DNA of 64,000 nt. Source: an uncultured Lachnospiraceae bacterium (GTDB lineage Bacteria > Bacillota > Clostridia > Lachnospirales > Lachnospiraceae). Below, piece by piece: positions 18,439 to 27,996 of this stretch; within the stretch, counting starts at the first letter, position 1, and each line of letters opens with the position of its first letter. Made by a program: the position numbers and the translations under genes. Below the pieces are notes generated by a model. It made no database searches, was not told where the DNA came from, and worked only from the letters and a program-made list of their open reading frames with translations. The stretch is taken from the NCBI GenBank assembly GCA_947632515.1, contig CANRPO010000012.1, forward strand, positions 1 to 64,000. The letters run 5' to 3'.

Positions 18439-19517
18439 TGGAAAAAGAGACATACAGGGTATTGATGATCGGCCCTGACAGAAGCGTACACGGCGGTATT
18501 TCGGGCGTTGTGAACAACTATTACGATGCGGGACTGGATCGGATCGTCGATCTGCGCTATATCGGCACGATGGTGGAGGGCTCCAAGGTTTTGAAACTGT
18601 TTCAGGCGGTCAAAGCATATGTCCGCTTTCTCGCGGCCCTGCCGCATTATGACATCGTGCATGTCAATATGGCGTCGGATGTCAGTTACTACAGAAAAGC
18701 GGTATTTATCTGCACCGCCGGGATCTGCGGAAAGAAGATCGTGATACATCAACACGGCGGGGATTTTACGGAATTTTATGAGAAAGAACTGAGCGACCGG
18801 GGGAGGGACCGGGTCAGACGGGTGCTCTCCATGGGAGACGCGTTTCTGGTGCTGGGTAACGCGTGGAAGGACTTTTTCGGGGCGCTTATCGGGAGAGACA
18901 GGATCACGGTCCTGCCGGACGCGATTCCCATTCCTGAACCCAAAGAGAAGACGTATGGCGCGCACAAGATCCTGTATCTGGGAAGGCTGTGCGAGGCGAA
19001 GGGGATCGGGGAGCTTCTCACAGTCATGCCCGGGCTGCACGAGCGGTATCCCGACGCGCACTTGTATCTCGGAGGGATCTGGGAGGATGCCGGATTGAAG
19101 AAACGCGCGGCGGCGCTCGGCGGATATGTGACGGATCTGGGCTGGATCAGCGGCGACGAAAAACAACGTTATCTGCAGGAATGTGATATTTTTGTGATGC
19201 CATCCCACTTCGAGGGACAGTCCCTGTCGGTCTTGGAGGCCATGGCAAATGCCTGTGCCATAGCCGCATCGGAAACAGGAGGCATCCCCGATATGATCGC
19301 GGATGGAGAGACGGGACTCCTGACCGTGCCGCAGGATGTTTCATCCCTGGCGGGCGTACTGTCGAGACTGCTTGCCGATCCGGAGTTGTGCCGCGTTTTG
19401 GGAGAAAACGCCCGTATCAGGGCGCGGAAGGATTATTCCATAGACAACAATATCAGGCGGCTGCTCGCCATATACGCGTCGGTCAGCCGCAGGGAGTCGC
19501 AGCATGAAGAAAGATGA
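18435..19517 (+). CDS. Glycosyltransferase family 4
   Basis: A GT-B enzyme of 360 residues. It begins LMIGPDRSVHGGISGVV and has a donor site with ILYLGRLCEAKGI near residue 178 and FEGQSLSVLEAMANACA near residue 258. It overlaps the phosphotransferase stop as ATGA, so it may well add the second sugar of the repeat unit. This is inference from gene order. It overlaps the following GT2 by 14 bp. The linkage is unknown. Confidence 0.88.
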   Translation: MMEKETYRVLMIGPDRSVHGGISGVVNNYYDAGLDRIVDLRYIGTMVEGSKVLKLFQAVKAYVRFLAALPHYDIVHVNMASDVSYYRKAVFICTAGICGKKIVIHQHGGDFTEFYEKELSDRGRDRVRRVLSMGDAFLVLGNAWKDFFGALIGRDRITVLPDAIPIPEPKEKTYGAHKILYLGRLCEAKGIGELLTVMPGLHERYPDAHLYLGGIWEDAGLKKRAAALGGYVTDLGWISGDEKQRYLQECDIFVMPSHFEGQSLSVLEAMANACAIAASETGGIPDMIADGETGLLTVPQDVSSLAGVLSRLLADPELCRVLGENARIRARKDYSIDNNIRRLLAIYASVSRRESQHEER

Positions 19518-20502
19518 GCCGTTGATCAGCGTGATCGTGCCGGTCTACAATGGGCAGGATTATCTGGAAAACTGCATTCAGACGATCGAGGGGCAGACCT
19601 ACGGAAATCATGAGATCATCATTGTCAATGACGGTTCCACCGACAAGACGGGAGAGGTATGCGACCGACTGGAGGGAGAACACGCCAATATACGGGTGCT
19701 GACTTTGGGAGACGAGGGCGTCTCTGTGGCGAGGAATAAAGGCGTCGGCGCAGCGCAGGGAGAATTGATTACCTTTGTGGATGCGGACGACAGGCTGTGT
19801 CCGGACATGCTGCAAAAACTGTACGACTGCCTGACGGACACGGAGAGCGACGTGGCGGGCTGCGGGTTCTTTCCGTGGAGCAGCGAGGAGGATTGGCTGG
19901 CCGGCGCGTCGCCGAAAAGGGATACGCCCAAAGTCAGGATCTACGATGCGCACAGTTATCTGAAAGAGGCCGTGCTGTGCGGCAACAGCCGCTGTTGGAG
20001 CAAGCTGTACCGAAGAGAGATTTTTGACAAAGCGCTTTTTCCGACCACACTCACCATCGGGGAGGATATGCTGTTTCTGGTAAGAATGTTGCCGTATATT
20101 GACAGGATCGCGGAGACAGACTATCGCGGCTACGGTTATTACCAAAATCCTGCGGGGGCGATCTGCCGGGAGTTTACACCGGGGTATATGGATCAGATCA
20201 AATGCTGGCAGCTTGCCAGAGAGGAAGTGCTGCGCATGGACGAGAGTCTGGACGCACAGGTGACGGCGCTGTATATGATGGGGATTATGCTCACGGTCGG
20301 CAAGATCGCCATGCTGCCGGCGGCGGCAAGGCGCGGACAGAAAAAGTATGTCGTGGATTGTCACGAAAGTCTTAAGAGAGCGATGGAAGTCTCGGGCGCG
20401 CGCAAGAGGCTGTCGTTCGGATACCGCTTAAAGACGATGCTGTTTTGGGCGTGTCCGTATCTGTATATGGCGCTGTACCGCCTGCAGAAAGGGTTACACT
20501 GA
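19504..20502 (+). CDS. Glycosyltransferase family 2
   Basis: A GT-A enzyme of 332 residues with ISVIVPVYNGQDYL near residue 8, IVNDGSTDKTG near residue 40 and FVDADDRL near residue 91. AGGGAG lies seven bases before ATG 19504, inside the preceding gene. The C-terminal half is helical with a basic end, typical of membrane-associated GT2 enzymes of capsule loci. It is closest in style to the copies at 7421 and 21485. Confidence 0.9.
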   Translation: MKKDEPLISVIVPVYNGQDYLENCIQTIEGQTYGNHEIIIVNDGSTDKTGEVCDRLEGEHANIRVLTLGDEGVSVARNKGVGAAQGELITFVDADDRLCPDMLQKLYDCLTDTESDVAGCGFFPWSSEEDWLAGASPKRDTPKVRIYDAHSYLKEAVLCGNSRCWSKLYRREIFDKALFPTTLTIGEDMLFLVRMLPYIDRIAETDYRGYGYYQNPAGAICREFTPGYMDQIKCWQLAREEVLRMDESLDAQVTALYMMGIMLTVGKIAMLPAAARRGQKKYVVDCHESLKRAMEVSGARKRLSFGYRLKTMLFWACPYLYMALYRLQKGLH

Positions 20503-20554
20503 TCGGTGAGATGGCGTTGCGCGCTTGGCGCCATGCGATAAGGAGTCGTTGTTT

Positions 20555-21481
20555 ATGTTGATCGTCAGAGCGATGGGCGGGTTGGGAAATCAACTCCAGC
20601 AGTACGCGCTGTATCGAAAGTTGGAACATATTGGCAGAGACGTCAGGCTGGACACCTCTTGGTTTTCCAATGCAGATCTGCAGGCGCACATGGCGGCAAG
20701 CAGGGAACTGGAACTGAACTATCTGCGCCCCCTCCCCTACAGGGAGGCGTCCGGGGAAGAGGTGCGGGCCCTTCTCGGCAGACTTTGGGAGGAGCCGGAG
20801 AAGATTGCCGGCAAGATCAGGAGAAGATTGAAACTCTCCGCCAATCCGGCTTTTGAGGAGACGGAGATGTACCATGAGGAAATCCTTCACATGGATAACA
20901 GGTATCTGGTGGGATACTGGGCCTGTGAGAAGTATTATGCCGATATGATGGATATTCTGCGGGCGGACATCTCCTTCCCGCCAAGTGGGGACAGAGAACT
21001 GCAAAGCAGGAATGAGGCGGTGATGCGGCAGATGGAGGAGACGCAGTCCGTCAGCGTCCATATCCGCAGGGGAGACTATCTGGATGCCATCAACAGGGAA
21101 CTTTTCGGGGGGATCTGTACCGACGCCTACTATGAGAGGGCGATCGGATATGTCAGGGAAAGATGTCCGCAGGCGCGGTTTTATCTGTTTTCGGACGACA
21201 TTCCCTATGTGCGGGAGCGCTACCGGGGGGAAGAATACCGGGTCATCGACTGGAACACCGGAAAGGACAGTTTCTATGATATGATGCTGATGAGTCATTG
21301 CAAGCACAATATATGTGCCAACAGCACGTTCAGCTTTTGGGGAGCGCGTCTGAATCCTCATGCAGACAAGATGACGGTGCGCCCGTCTGTACACAAGAAC
21401 ACGCAGGTCTGCGTCCCGGAAGTGATGAAGGAACTGTGGAAGGGCTGGACTTTGATCACGCCCCGGGGAGAGGTTTTATAG
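20555..21481 (+). CDS. Alpha-1,2-fucosyltransferase-like, GT11 (copy 2)
   Basis: A protein of 308 residues. ATG 20555 has AAGGAG nine bases upstream and gives the family start MLIVRAMGGLGNQLQQYA. VSVHIRRGDYLDA near residue 168 carries the intact donor-binding loop, and NSTFSFWGARLNPHADK lies at the C-terminal end. It is closely related to the protein at 8497: both share the GGICT-YY block after the RRGD loop. The probable donor is GDP-fucose or a related 6-deoxyhexose. An inverted repeat, ATGGCG/CGCCAT (20511-20534), lies just upstream. Confidence 0.87.
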   Translation: MLIVRAMGGLGNQLQQYALYRKLEHIGRDVRLDTSWFSNADLQAHMAASRELELNYLRPLPYREASGEEVRALLGRLWEEPEKIAGKIRRRLKLSANPAFEETEMYHEEILHMDNRYLVGYWACEKYYADMMDILRADISFPPSGDRELQSRNEAVMRQMEETQSVSVHIRRGDYLDAINRELFGGICTDAYYERAIGYVRERCPQARFYLFSDDIPYVRERYRGEEYRVIDWNTGKDSFYDMMLMSHCKHNICANSTFSFWGARLNPHADKMTVRPSVHKNTQVCVPEVMKELWKGWTLITPRGEVL

Positions 21482-21484
21482 GCT

Positions 21485-22528
21485 ATGGCAGAGGCAAGGC
21501 GTTTGATCAGTGTGATCGTACCCGTATATAACAAAAAAGCATATCTGGCACAGTGCGTTGAAAGTATTCTGGCACAGAGCTATGGAGATCTGGAGCTAAT
21601 ACTTGTGGACGACGGCTCCACGGACGGCAGCGGAGAGATCTGCGAGAGCTATGCAGACAGGGACAGCCGCGTCAGGGTGTTCAGACAGGAGAACGGCGGG
21701 CCGACGGCGGCCGTGCTGACGGGACTGCGCGAGGCCGTGGGAGAGTATCTGACTTTTGTGGACAGCGACGACTATATCAGCGGGGAGATGCTGCAGGAGA
21801 TGGCGAACTGCCTGACGGGGCAGAGGGGAGAGATCGTCTGCTGCAATCATGTACTCGAGAAACAGAGGGAGACGATTCCCGTAAAGATGTCGCTGACGCC
21901 GGGCGTGTACGAGGGAGAAAAGCTGGAGAGGGAGATCAAGGCGAACCTGATGGGACGGGAGGAGCGGATCATTCCCATGTCCCGCTGTATGAAACTGTGC
22001 GAGAGATCGGTGTTTGACGGCAGCGAGCCATATTATGACACGAGCCTTCGCATGGGGGATGATTTCAATCTGATGTATCCGGCGCTGCTTGCGGCGCGCA
22101 GGATCGTCGTTATGGACGGAGCGCTGTATTATCACTACAGATATGTGGAGGATTCCATCGTACACGCCTACGATCCCGGCAACGCGCAGAGTGTGGAGAG
22201 ATGGTATCGGGCGATCCTCAGGATCGTCCGCGACAGACATGTCCCTGACGGAGAACTGCTTTTGAACAGGGAATACTGTTATATGATGCTCTATGTCATC
22301 AAGAATGAACTGCGCAATCCGCAAAACGATTACAGGGAAAAGATACAGGGTATTTTCAGGGAGCCGACGGTCAGGGACAGGATCAACAATACGCGGGTCA
22401 GCGTGCGCGGCAAGAGCAATGCGCTCTTGTATTTCGGGATCAGACACCCCAACAGGGCGGTTCTGGGTATTTTGAGACTGATCGTAAAACGGTATGACCG
22501 CTCCGGGATCAGGCGAAAGGACAATTGA
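21485..22528 (+). CDS. Glycosyltransferase family 2
   Basis: A GT-A enzyme of 347 residues. It has ISVIVPVYNKKAYL near residue 9, LVDDGSTDGSG near residue 40 and FVDSDDYI near residue 91. The acidic pair in the last block should bind the metal and nucleotide-sugar. It starts four bases after the fucosyltransferase stop. The C-terminal region (about 210-347) is helical and may recognise the lipid-linked acceptor. Confidence 0.9.
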   Translation: MAEARRLISVIVPVYNKKAYLAQCVESILAQSYGDLELILVDDGSTDGSGEICESYADRDSRVRVFRQENGGPTAAVLTGLREAVGEYLTFVDSDDYISGEMLQEMANCLTGQRGEIVCCNHVLEKQRETIPVKMSLTPGVYEGEKLEREIKANLMGREERIIPMSRCMKLCERSVFDGSEPYYDTSLRMGDDFNLMYPALLAARRIVVMDGALYYHYRYVEDSIVHAYDPGNAQSVERWYRAILRIVRDRHVPDGELLLNREYCYMMLYVIKNELRNPQNDYREKIQGIFREPTVRDRINNTRVSVRGKSNALLYFGIRHPNRAVLGILRLIVKRYDRSGIRRKDN

Positions 22529-22549
22529 GGGAAAGGTACGGTAGTCGGC

Positions 22550-23731
22550 ATGAAGGAACAGATGGTAATGTATTTACACGGCGGCAGCGGCAATCACGGC
22601 TGCGAGGCGATCATCAACAGCACCTGCCATATGTTGGAGGACATACCGAAACTCCTTGTCACCAACAGCGAAAAGGAAGATCGGACCTACTCGCTGGAGC
22701 CGCTGTGCGATATTTTGCAGGAGCGGAAGATCGCGGAACATTTTTTCGCGCACGTGTTCTACTATGTGTGGCGCGCGGTATTCCGCGACTCCGAATCCTT
22801 CATGCGGTATCGGTTTCGCGAGGTGCTCGGCAAGAACCGCGCGCCGCTCTACATGTCTACGGGAGGCGATCTGTACTGCTATGAATTGTCCAAAAAGGAG
22901 GCGATCACGGCAAACGCGGCATTCTGTAGGGCTGGCGCGAAGACCATACTGTGGGGCTGTTCTCTGGAGCCGGAGCTCCTGAAGGAGCCTGAGGTCGTGG
23001 CGGATATGAAACGCTACGCGCTGATCACTCCGCGGGAGACGATCACGGAGCGGGCGCTGCGGGAGGCAGGCGTCACAGAGAACGTGAAGTTATTCCCCGA
23101 CCCGGCTTTCGCGTTGGAGCCGGAGAAGACGGATCTGCCCAACCGTTTTGTCGCAGGCAAAACGATCGGCATCAATATCAGCCCGATGATCGTGCGCCAT
23201 GAGAAGGAGAGCGGGATCACGCTGGAAAACTATCGCAGGCTGATAGATCATATTTTAGCAGGATCGGACAACTGTGTGGCGCTGATCCCCCATGTCATGT
23301 GGAAATATAACGACGACAGGCTGACGCTGAGAGAGCTCTATCGCGGCTACGAGGCAAATGAGCGGGTATTTCTTTTCCCGGACATGTCCTGCCGGAAATT
23401 GAAGTATATCATCTCCCGGTGCAGGGCTTTTATCGGGGCGAGGACGCACGCCACGATCGCCGCGTACTCGAGCTGCGTCCCGACGCTGGTGGTAGGCTAT
23501 TCCGTGAAGGCCAGAGGAATCGCCAGAGATCTGTTCGGCAGCGAGGAACACTACGTGCTGCCCGTGCAGACGCTGGAGAAACCGGAGGAGTTGATCGGCG
23601 CATACGACTGGCTGATGGACAGAGAACAGGAGATCCGTGCCGGGCTGGAGCGGACAATGCCGGAATACTGCGCCAGGGCAAAAATGGCGGGCGAGGAAGT
23701 GCGCAGGCTATGGAACAGCCTGCAGGGATAG
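22550..23731 (+). CDS. Polysaccharide pyruvyl transferase family protein
   Basis: A protein of 393 residues. It shows the GGSGNHGCEAI N-terminal loop (near residue 8), STGGDLYCYE near residue 103, ITPRETIT and the FPDPAFAL segment, the pattern of CsaB/WcaK-type pyruvyl transferases. These add a ketal-linked pyruvate from phosphoenolpyruvate to a sugar of a surface glycan, giving it negative charge. C-terminal GARTHATIAAY resembles the catalytic GxxRxH region of the family. It sits just before the Wzx flippase, fitting late modification of the repeat unit. Confidence 0.82.
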   Translation: MKEQMVMYLHGGSGNHGCEAIINSTCHMLEDIPKLLVTNSEKEDRTYSLEPLCDILQERKIAEHFFAHVFYYVWRAVFRDSESFMRYRFREVLGKNRAPLYMSTGGDLYCYELSKKEAITANAAFCRAGAKTILWGCSLEPELLKEPEVVADMKRYALITPRETITERALREAGVTENVKLFPDPAFALEPEKTDLPNRFVAGKTIGINISPMIVRHEKESGITLENYRRLIDHILAGSDNCVALIPHVMWKYNDDRLTLRELYRGYEANERVFLFPDMSCRKLKYIISRCRAFIGARTHATIAAYSSCVPTLVVGYSVKARGIARDLFGSEEHYVLPVQTLEKPEELIGAYDWLMDREQEIRAGLERTMPEYCARAKMAGEEVRRLWNSLQG

Positions 23732-23743
23732 GAAAGGCAGTCT

Positions 23744-25270
23744 ATGGGCAGAGTACAGTCGGCAATCAGAAACATTGTCTTCGGGCAAGTCGGCAATTTC
23801 ATAACGCAGCTTTTGAACTTTGTGCTGAGAACCGTTTTTATCGATCATCTCGGCGATACGCTGAACGGTGTGAACGCGCTGTACACCACACTGCTCTCCG
23901 TGCTTTCCGTGGCGGAGCTGGGGATCGGGACGGCGCTGAACTACAGCCTCTATAAGCCTGTGGCGGATAAGGATTACGAAAAGGTCAAATCCTATATGCA
24001 GTTCTACAAAAAGGCCTACAGGATCATCGGCGCGGTGATCGCAGTCATCGGTCTTGGCATCTCGCCCTTTTTGCCGTGGCTTGTAAAACAGCCCCAAGGG
24101 ATCACCGTCAGGGATCTGACGCTGTATTACTATATTTTTCTGTTTAATACGGTGAGCAGTTATTTTGTGGCTTACAAGTACAGCCTGGTCAATGCGGAGC
24201 AGAAGAATTATATCCAGACGAACATCCTCACCGCCACAAAGATGGTCACGGTGAGCCTGCAGATCGCAGTGGTGCTTACCACGGGCAATTTTTATGTGTA
24301 TCTGCTGACGGCGGCGGCGGTGGAGCTGCTTCAGAAGATTTTTGTGACGGTGTATCTCAATCGGAGGTATCCGTACCTGACGGAGAAAAATGTGACTAAG
24401 CTGACGAAGGAGGAGACGGGAGAGATCGCCGCCAAGACCAAGGCGCTGGTGTTCCACAAGGTGGGGGACGTGGCCAGACTGCAGACGGACAGCATGATCA
24501 TCTCCGGATTTATCAATGTCACCGTGGTCGGTTTTGTGGACAACTATAATATGGTGGTAAATTCCATCGCCAATGTGGTGAATATCTTATTTAACTCGGT
24601 GATCTCCGGGTTCGGGAATCTGGTCGCCACAGAGTCCCGCGAGAGGCAGTACAGGATGTTTCGGGTGTACCGTTTCGCCGCGTGTTGGATCTACGGGTTT
24701 ACTGCGGTGGGTTTCTCCATTCTGCTGACGCCCTTTGTGATCCTGTGGAAAGGGGAATCGAGGACGCTGGCCTACGGGGTGGTGATCAGTATTCTGATAG
24801 ACTTTTATTTTAAGGGGGAGCGGATCGTGCTCTCCAACTTTAAGACGGCGGCCGGCGTGTTTGAACAGGACAAGTATCTGGCGCTCATACAAGGGGCGGT
24901 CAATTTGGCCGTTTCCATTGTTCTGGTGCGTAAGATAGGGCTGATCGGCGTCTATATCGGCACGATCGTGTCGGGCTTGATCGCCAACGTCACCAAACCC
25001 GTGATTATCTACAAAGTCATATTGGACAGGCCCGTGAAAGGGTATTTTGTGGATTTCGTGAAATATCCGGCCGTGATAGCTGCGGTGTACGCGTTGCTTA
25101 TGGGGATCAAAGAGCTGGTGATGCCGCAGATTACGATTGCAGCCTTCGCCGTGATGTTTGTAATCATCTGTATTGTGTTCAACGGCGTCTTCTTACTGCT
25201 CTTTGGCAGGACGGAGGAGTTTGCGTATCTGTGGGGAATTGTGAAACGCAGAGCGGCCGGGAGCCGCTGA
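23744..25270 (+). CDS. Wzx-type oligosaccharide flippase (MOP superfamily)
   Basis: A protein of 508 residues with about 12-14 membrane helices. The N-terminal region (QVGNFITQLLNFVLRTVFI) and the conserved GDTLNGVNALYTTLLS segment match Wzx/RfbX-type polysaccharide exporters. It would flip the undecaprenyl-linked repeat unit to the outer leaflet, working with a Wzy polymerase such as the one at 26384. GGAAAGG lies six bases before the ATG. It overlaps the hydrolase-like gene's possible early start by one base. Confidence 0.87.
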   Translation: MGRVQSAIRNIVFGQVGNFITQLLNFVLRTVFIDHLGDTLNGVNALYTTLLSVLSVAELGIGTALNYSLYKPVADKDYEKVKSYMQFYKKAYRIIGAVIAVIGLGISPFLPWLVKQPQGITVRDLTLYYYIFLFNTVSSYFVAYKYSLVNAEQKNYIQTNILTATKMVTVSLQIAVVLTTGNFYVYLLTAAAVELLQKIFVTVYLNRRYPYLTEKNVTKLTKEETGEIAAKTKALVFHKVGDVARLQTDSMIISGFINVTVVGFVDNYNMVVNSIANVVNILFNSVISGFGNLVATESRERQYRMFRVYRFAACWIYGFTAVGFSILLTPFVILWKGESRTLAYGVVISILIDFYFKGERIVLSNFKTAAGVFEQDKYLALIQGAVNLAVSIVLVRKIGLIGVYIGTIVSGLIANVTKPVIIYKVILDRPVKGYFVDFVKYPAVIAAVYALLMGIKELVMPQITIAAFAVMFVIICIVFNGVFLLLFGRTEEFAYLWGIVKRRAAGSR

Positions 25271-25293
25271 TGCGGAGGACGGGGAAGAAGATT

Positions 25294-26361
25294 ATGGATA
25301 AAAAGGAGCTGATCGACACAGCCTGCAGGGAACTTTTGACCTATGGGCTGTGGGATAGAAAGACGAAGATAAAGCGGTGGGTCAAAAAGAATCTTTTTCA
25401 CGAACTGACGGATGTGGAAGATCTGATCTTTTGGAAAACGGGAATTTTGGCCGTGGGCCTGCTGCACTGCCGCCCTTCGGCGTCTCCTGCCCTGCGGCAG
25501 AGGATCGAGGCGGCGCTGGCGTCATACTTCGAGAGATGGAACGACAGAAAACAGCCGGTCTGCTATCCGGATGATCTGTTGGCGGGAGAAACGTTTCTCG
25601 CCATTTATGAGGAGTACGACCGCACAAAGGTTGAAAATGGCATGATCCATGCGCAAAATGCGCAAACCTACCGCTGGGCGATCAAAAAACTGGCAGAGTA
25701 TGCCCTGAACTGCGTCACCGACGAGGCGGGCAGCCTGCCCTACCGGCCCCGCCACGGGGACGGCCATGTCTGTGTGGATTCTGTGGGGCTGGTCTGCCCG
25801 TTTCTGTATGAGTATGGCCGTTTTATGGAAGAGAGTCAATCTATGGAGTTGGCCGTCAGACAGATCGTCAATTTCCTCGCCTACGGCATGGATCAGGCCA
25901 CAGGATTGCCCTATCACGGCTACGAGACGAGGACGGCGTGCAAGTACGGCATCATCGGCTGGGGAAGAGCCGTGGGCTGGCTGCTTCGCGGGATGGCCGG
26001 GTGTATGACGACTGCGTACGGCGAAGAGCGGCTGCGGGATTCCTATAGGGCTTTGGCGGACGCTGCTATCGCGCATCAGCGAAAGGACGGCTGTTTTTCG
26101 TGGCAGTTACAGGCGGTTGACGGCCCTGCGGACACCTCCGCCACAGGGATGATCTGCGCGGCGCTTAAGCGGGGTGTGGAACTGCATGTGCTGCAGGATG
26201 CGAAATACGAGCAGGCGGTTCTGGCGGGAACAGACGCTGTGGAGAAATCTGTGAAGGACGGGCGGGTATACGACTGCTCCGGGGAGTGCGAGGGATTCGG
26301 ACAGTACCCACAGCGCTATGGAGCCTACCCGTGGTCGCTGGGGCCGGCGCTTATGCTGTAG
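25294..26361 (+). CDS. GH105/GH88-like unsaturated glycuronyl hydrolase-like protein
   Basis: A protein of 355 residues with no signal peptide or membrane helix. Its blocks resemble six-hairpin (alpha/alpha-barrel) glycosidases of the YteR/GH105 type: YPDDLLAGE near residue 89, VDSVGLVCPF, the WGRAVGWLL core near residue 225, DTSATGMIC and a terminal YPWSLGPALML. GH105/GH88 enzymes remove unsaturated uronic acids made by lyases. A cytoplasmic copy inside a biosynthetic operon is unusual, and its role here (editing, turnover or a new reaction) is unknown. ATG 25270, which overlaps the Wzx stop, is an alternative start. Confidence 0.65.
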   Translation: MDKKELIDTACRELLTYGLWDRKTKIKRWVKKNLFHELTDVEDLIFWKTGILAVGLLHCRPSASPALRQRIEAALASYFERWNDRKQPVCYPDDLLAGETFLAIYEEYDRTKVENGMIHAQNAQTYRWAIKKLAEYALNCVTDEAGSLPYRPRHGDGHVCVDSVGLVCPFLYEYGRFMEESQSMELAVRQIVNFLAYGMDQATGLPYHGYETRTACKYGIIGWGRAVGWLLRGMAGCMTTAYGEERLRDSYRALADAAIAHQRKDGCFSWQLQAVDGPADTSATGMICAALKRGVELHVLQDAKYEQAVLAGTDAVEKSVKDGRVYDCSGECEGFGQYPQRYGAYPWSLGPALML

Positions 26362-26383
26362 GAGATGTGGGAGAAGAAGTCGG

Positions 26384-27964
26384 ATGAAGAGAGAAGTTGG
26401 CAGGATTATGCGCGGGAACAGCATAGAGATCACTTTTGCGGAGGCATGCTATTTTGGGTTCTTTATTTTGCTGTCTGTCGCCAAGGGGCTGGGGCTGTAC
26501 GAAGGGCAGAAACTGTTTACGCTTTTCGTGATCCCGGCTTTTTTGCTTGCCGTTATCAAGATACTTGTCACGCCATACACGAAGGCGCAGTGGGCGATGC
26601 TGCTGCTATTGCTGTTTCTTGCGGCGCTGGTGCTCTTTCGCTCCAAGGAGATCGGCATCCTGTTTGTGGCGTTCACGGTGCTGGGGATGAAAGACATAGC
26701 CGTGGAGAAGGTTTTTCGTGTGGGGCTGTGGGTGTGGTCGCTGTGCGCGGTCTTTCTGTGCGTTTTCTCTTTCTTTCGTCTGGAACACACGATATACAGG
26801 GTGCATTCCAAGCTGGGGCTGGGCCATATTTTTCGATGGAGTCTGGGATTTACGCACCCGAATATCCTGCACATCACCTATCTGGCGCTGTGCGCGTTTA
26901 TCCTGTATGTGCTGGGAAACCGTTACAGATTCCGGCATTTTCTGTGCCTGATGGGCGGCAACATGCTGGTCTTTTTGTATTCTGTCAGCTACACCGGGTT
27001 CGGCATTGTGGCAGCGCTGCTTATGGGCTGTCTGTATGTGCGGTTTCGGCCCAGGTTCTGCATCTTGGAGAAGCTGTTGGCCAATCTGGTGCTGCCCGTC
27101 TGTCTGTTTTTGTCGTTTGTGGCGCCCTTTTATCTCTACGATCCGAAGTATGCCTACAAGGTGCAGAAGTTAAATTTTCTGTTGAACACAAGGATATGGC
27201 TTGCGGAGCAGTTTCTCAGATCGGAATACCGCAGCCTGTTCGGGGCGGATGTCTCCGAGGTGGTAAAGTCTTCCATGACAATGGACAATTCTTACGTCTG
27301 GGGATATATCAATTACGGGTTGATCCCGTTCGCGATCATCATGCTGGGGTATTTTGCCCTGTTGTTCTATGACACACATAGACAGCGGACGAGGGAACTG
27401 GTGATCCTGGTGTGTTTTCTGGGTGCGGGGTGGACGGAACAGCTGCTCTTCAACACTTCCTTCAAGAACGTCACGCTGCTCTTTCTGGGTGCGTTTCTCT
27501 TCAGGCAGAGAGACGGCGCGGAGGAATACTGCCTGTTCCCGCGCGCGAAGGAAATGCTGACGATTCCTTTGGCCGGCCTGCCGGAGCGGGTGTGGTGCGG
27601 TGCGGGACGGATGTGGAGAGAATGCCGGGGAAAGCTGGTTCTTTTCATGGCGGTGGGTGCGACGCTTGGATTGATTCTGTGCGCGGTTTTTTACAGGGCG
27701 CCGGAGGGCTACGTGGTTCCGCGTTTTTATACGGACGGGTTGGAGGAGACGTCCGTGTATGTTGCGGGTGAGGATGATCCGGCATATGCAGGCTGGAAGA
27801 TCATGAACTACACGGGCGACGACGTGCCGATGCAGCTTGTGCAGGGCAGGGCGGTCACGTTGGAGACGGTGCGCTACTATGTGGGATGCGCGTTGATCGG
27901 CGGGTTGGGCGGCGCGGCAGCAGGCGCATGGTATTGCGGACGCAGGCGGAACGATAGAGAATAA
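26384..27964 (+). CDS. Wzy-like polymerase (copy 2) with C-terminal extension
   Basis: A protein of 526 residues with about ten membrane helices in the first 390, including GFTHPNILHITYLA near residue 162. This mirrors the MGHPNALACM site of the protein at 15703 and suggests a polymerase. Beyond the usual end it carries roughly 130 more residues: a helix near 430, an outward segment, then a last helix and a basic tail. That helix-loop-helix resembles the layout of chain-length proteins, but I see no clear homology. GGAGAAG lies seven bases before ATG 26384. Confidence 0.66.
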   Translation: MKREVGRIMRGNSIEITFAEACYFGFFILLSVAKGLGLYEGQKLFTLFVIPAFLLAVIKILVTPYTKAQWAMLLLLLFLAALVLFRSKEIGILFVAFTVLGMKDIAVEKVFRVGLWVWSLCAVFLCVFSFFRLEHTIYRVHSKLGLGHIFRWSLGFTHPNILHITYLALCAFILYVLGNRYRFRHFLCLMGGNMLVFLYSVSYTGFGIVAALLMGCLYVRFRPRFCILEKLLANLVLPVCLFLSFVAPFYLYDPKYAYKVQKLNFLLNTRIWLAEQFLRSEYRSLFGADVSEVVKSSMTMDNSYVWGYINYGLIPFAIIMLGYFALLFYDTHRQRTRELVILVCFLGAGWTEQLLFNTSFKNVTLLFLGAFLFRQRDGAEEYCLFPRAKEMLTIPLAGLPERVWCGAGRMWRECRGKLVLFMAVGATLGLILCAVFYRAPEGYVVPRFYTDGLEETSVYVAGEDDPAYAGWKIMNYTGDDVPMQLVQGRAVTLETVRYYVGCALIGGLGGAAAGAWYCGRRRNDRE

Positions 27965-27996
27965 CGGAAAACGGAAAGGCGAGGGCGGTTTCGGGT

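Noticed and set aside
20511-20534. ATGGCG/CGCCAT hairpin before the second GT11 gene as a terminator
   Set aside because: No T-run follows and the ribosome site of the next gene begins six bases later; it may only influence translation.
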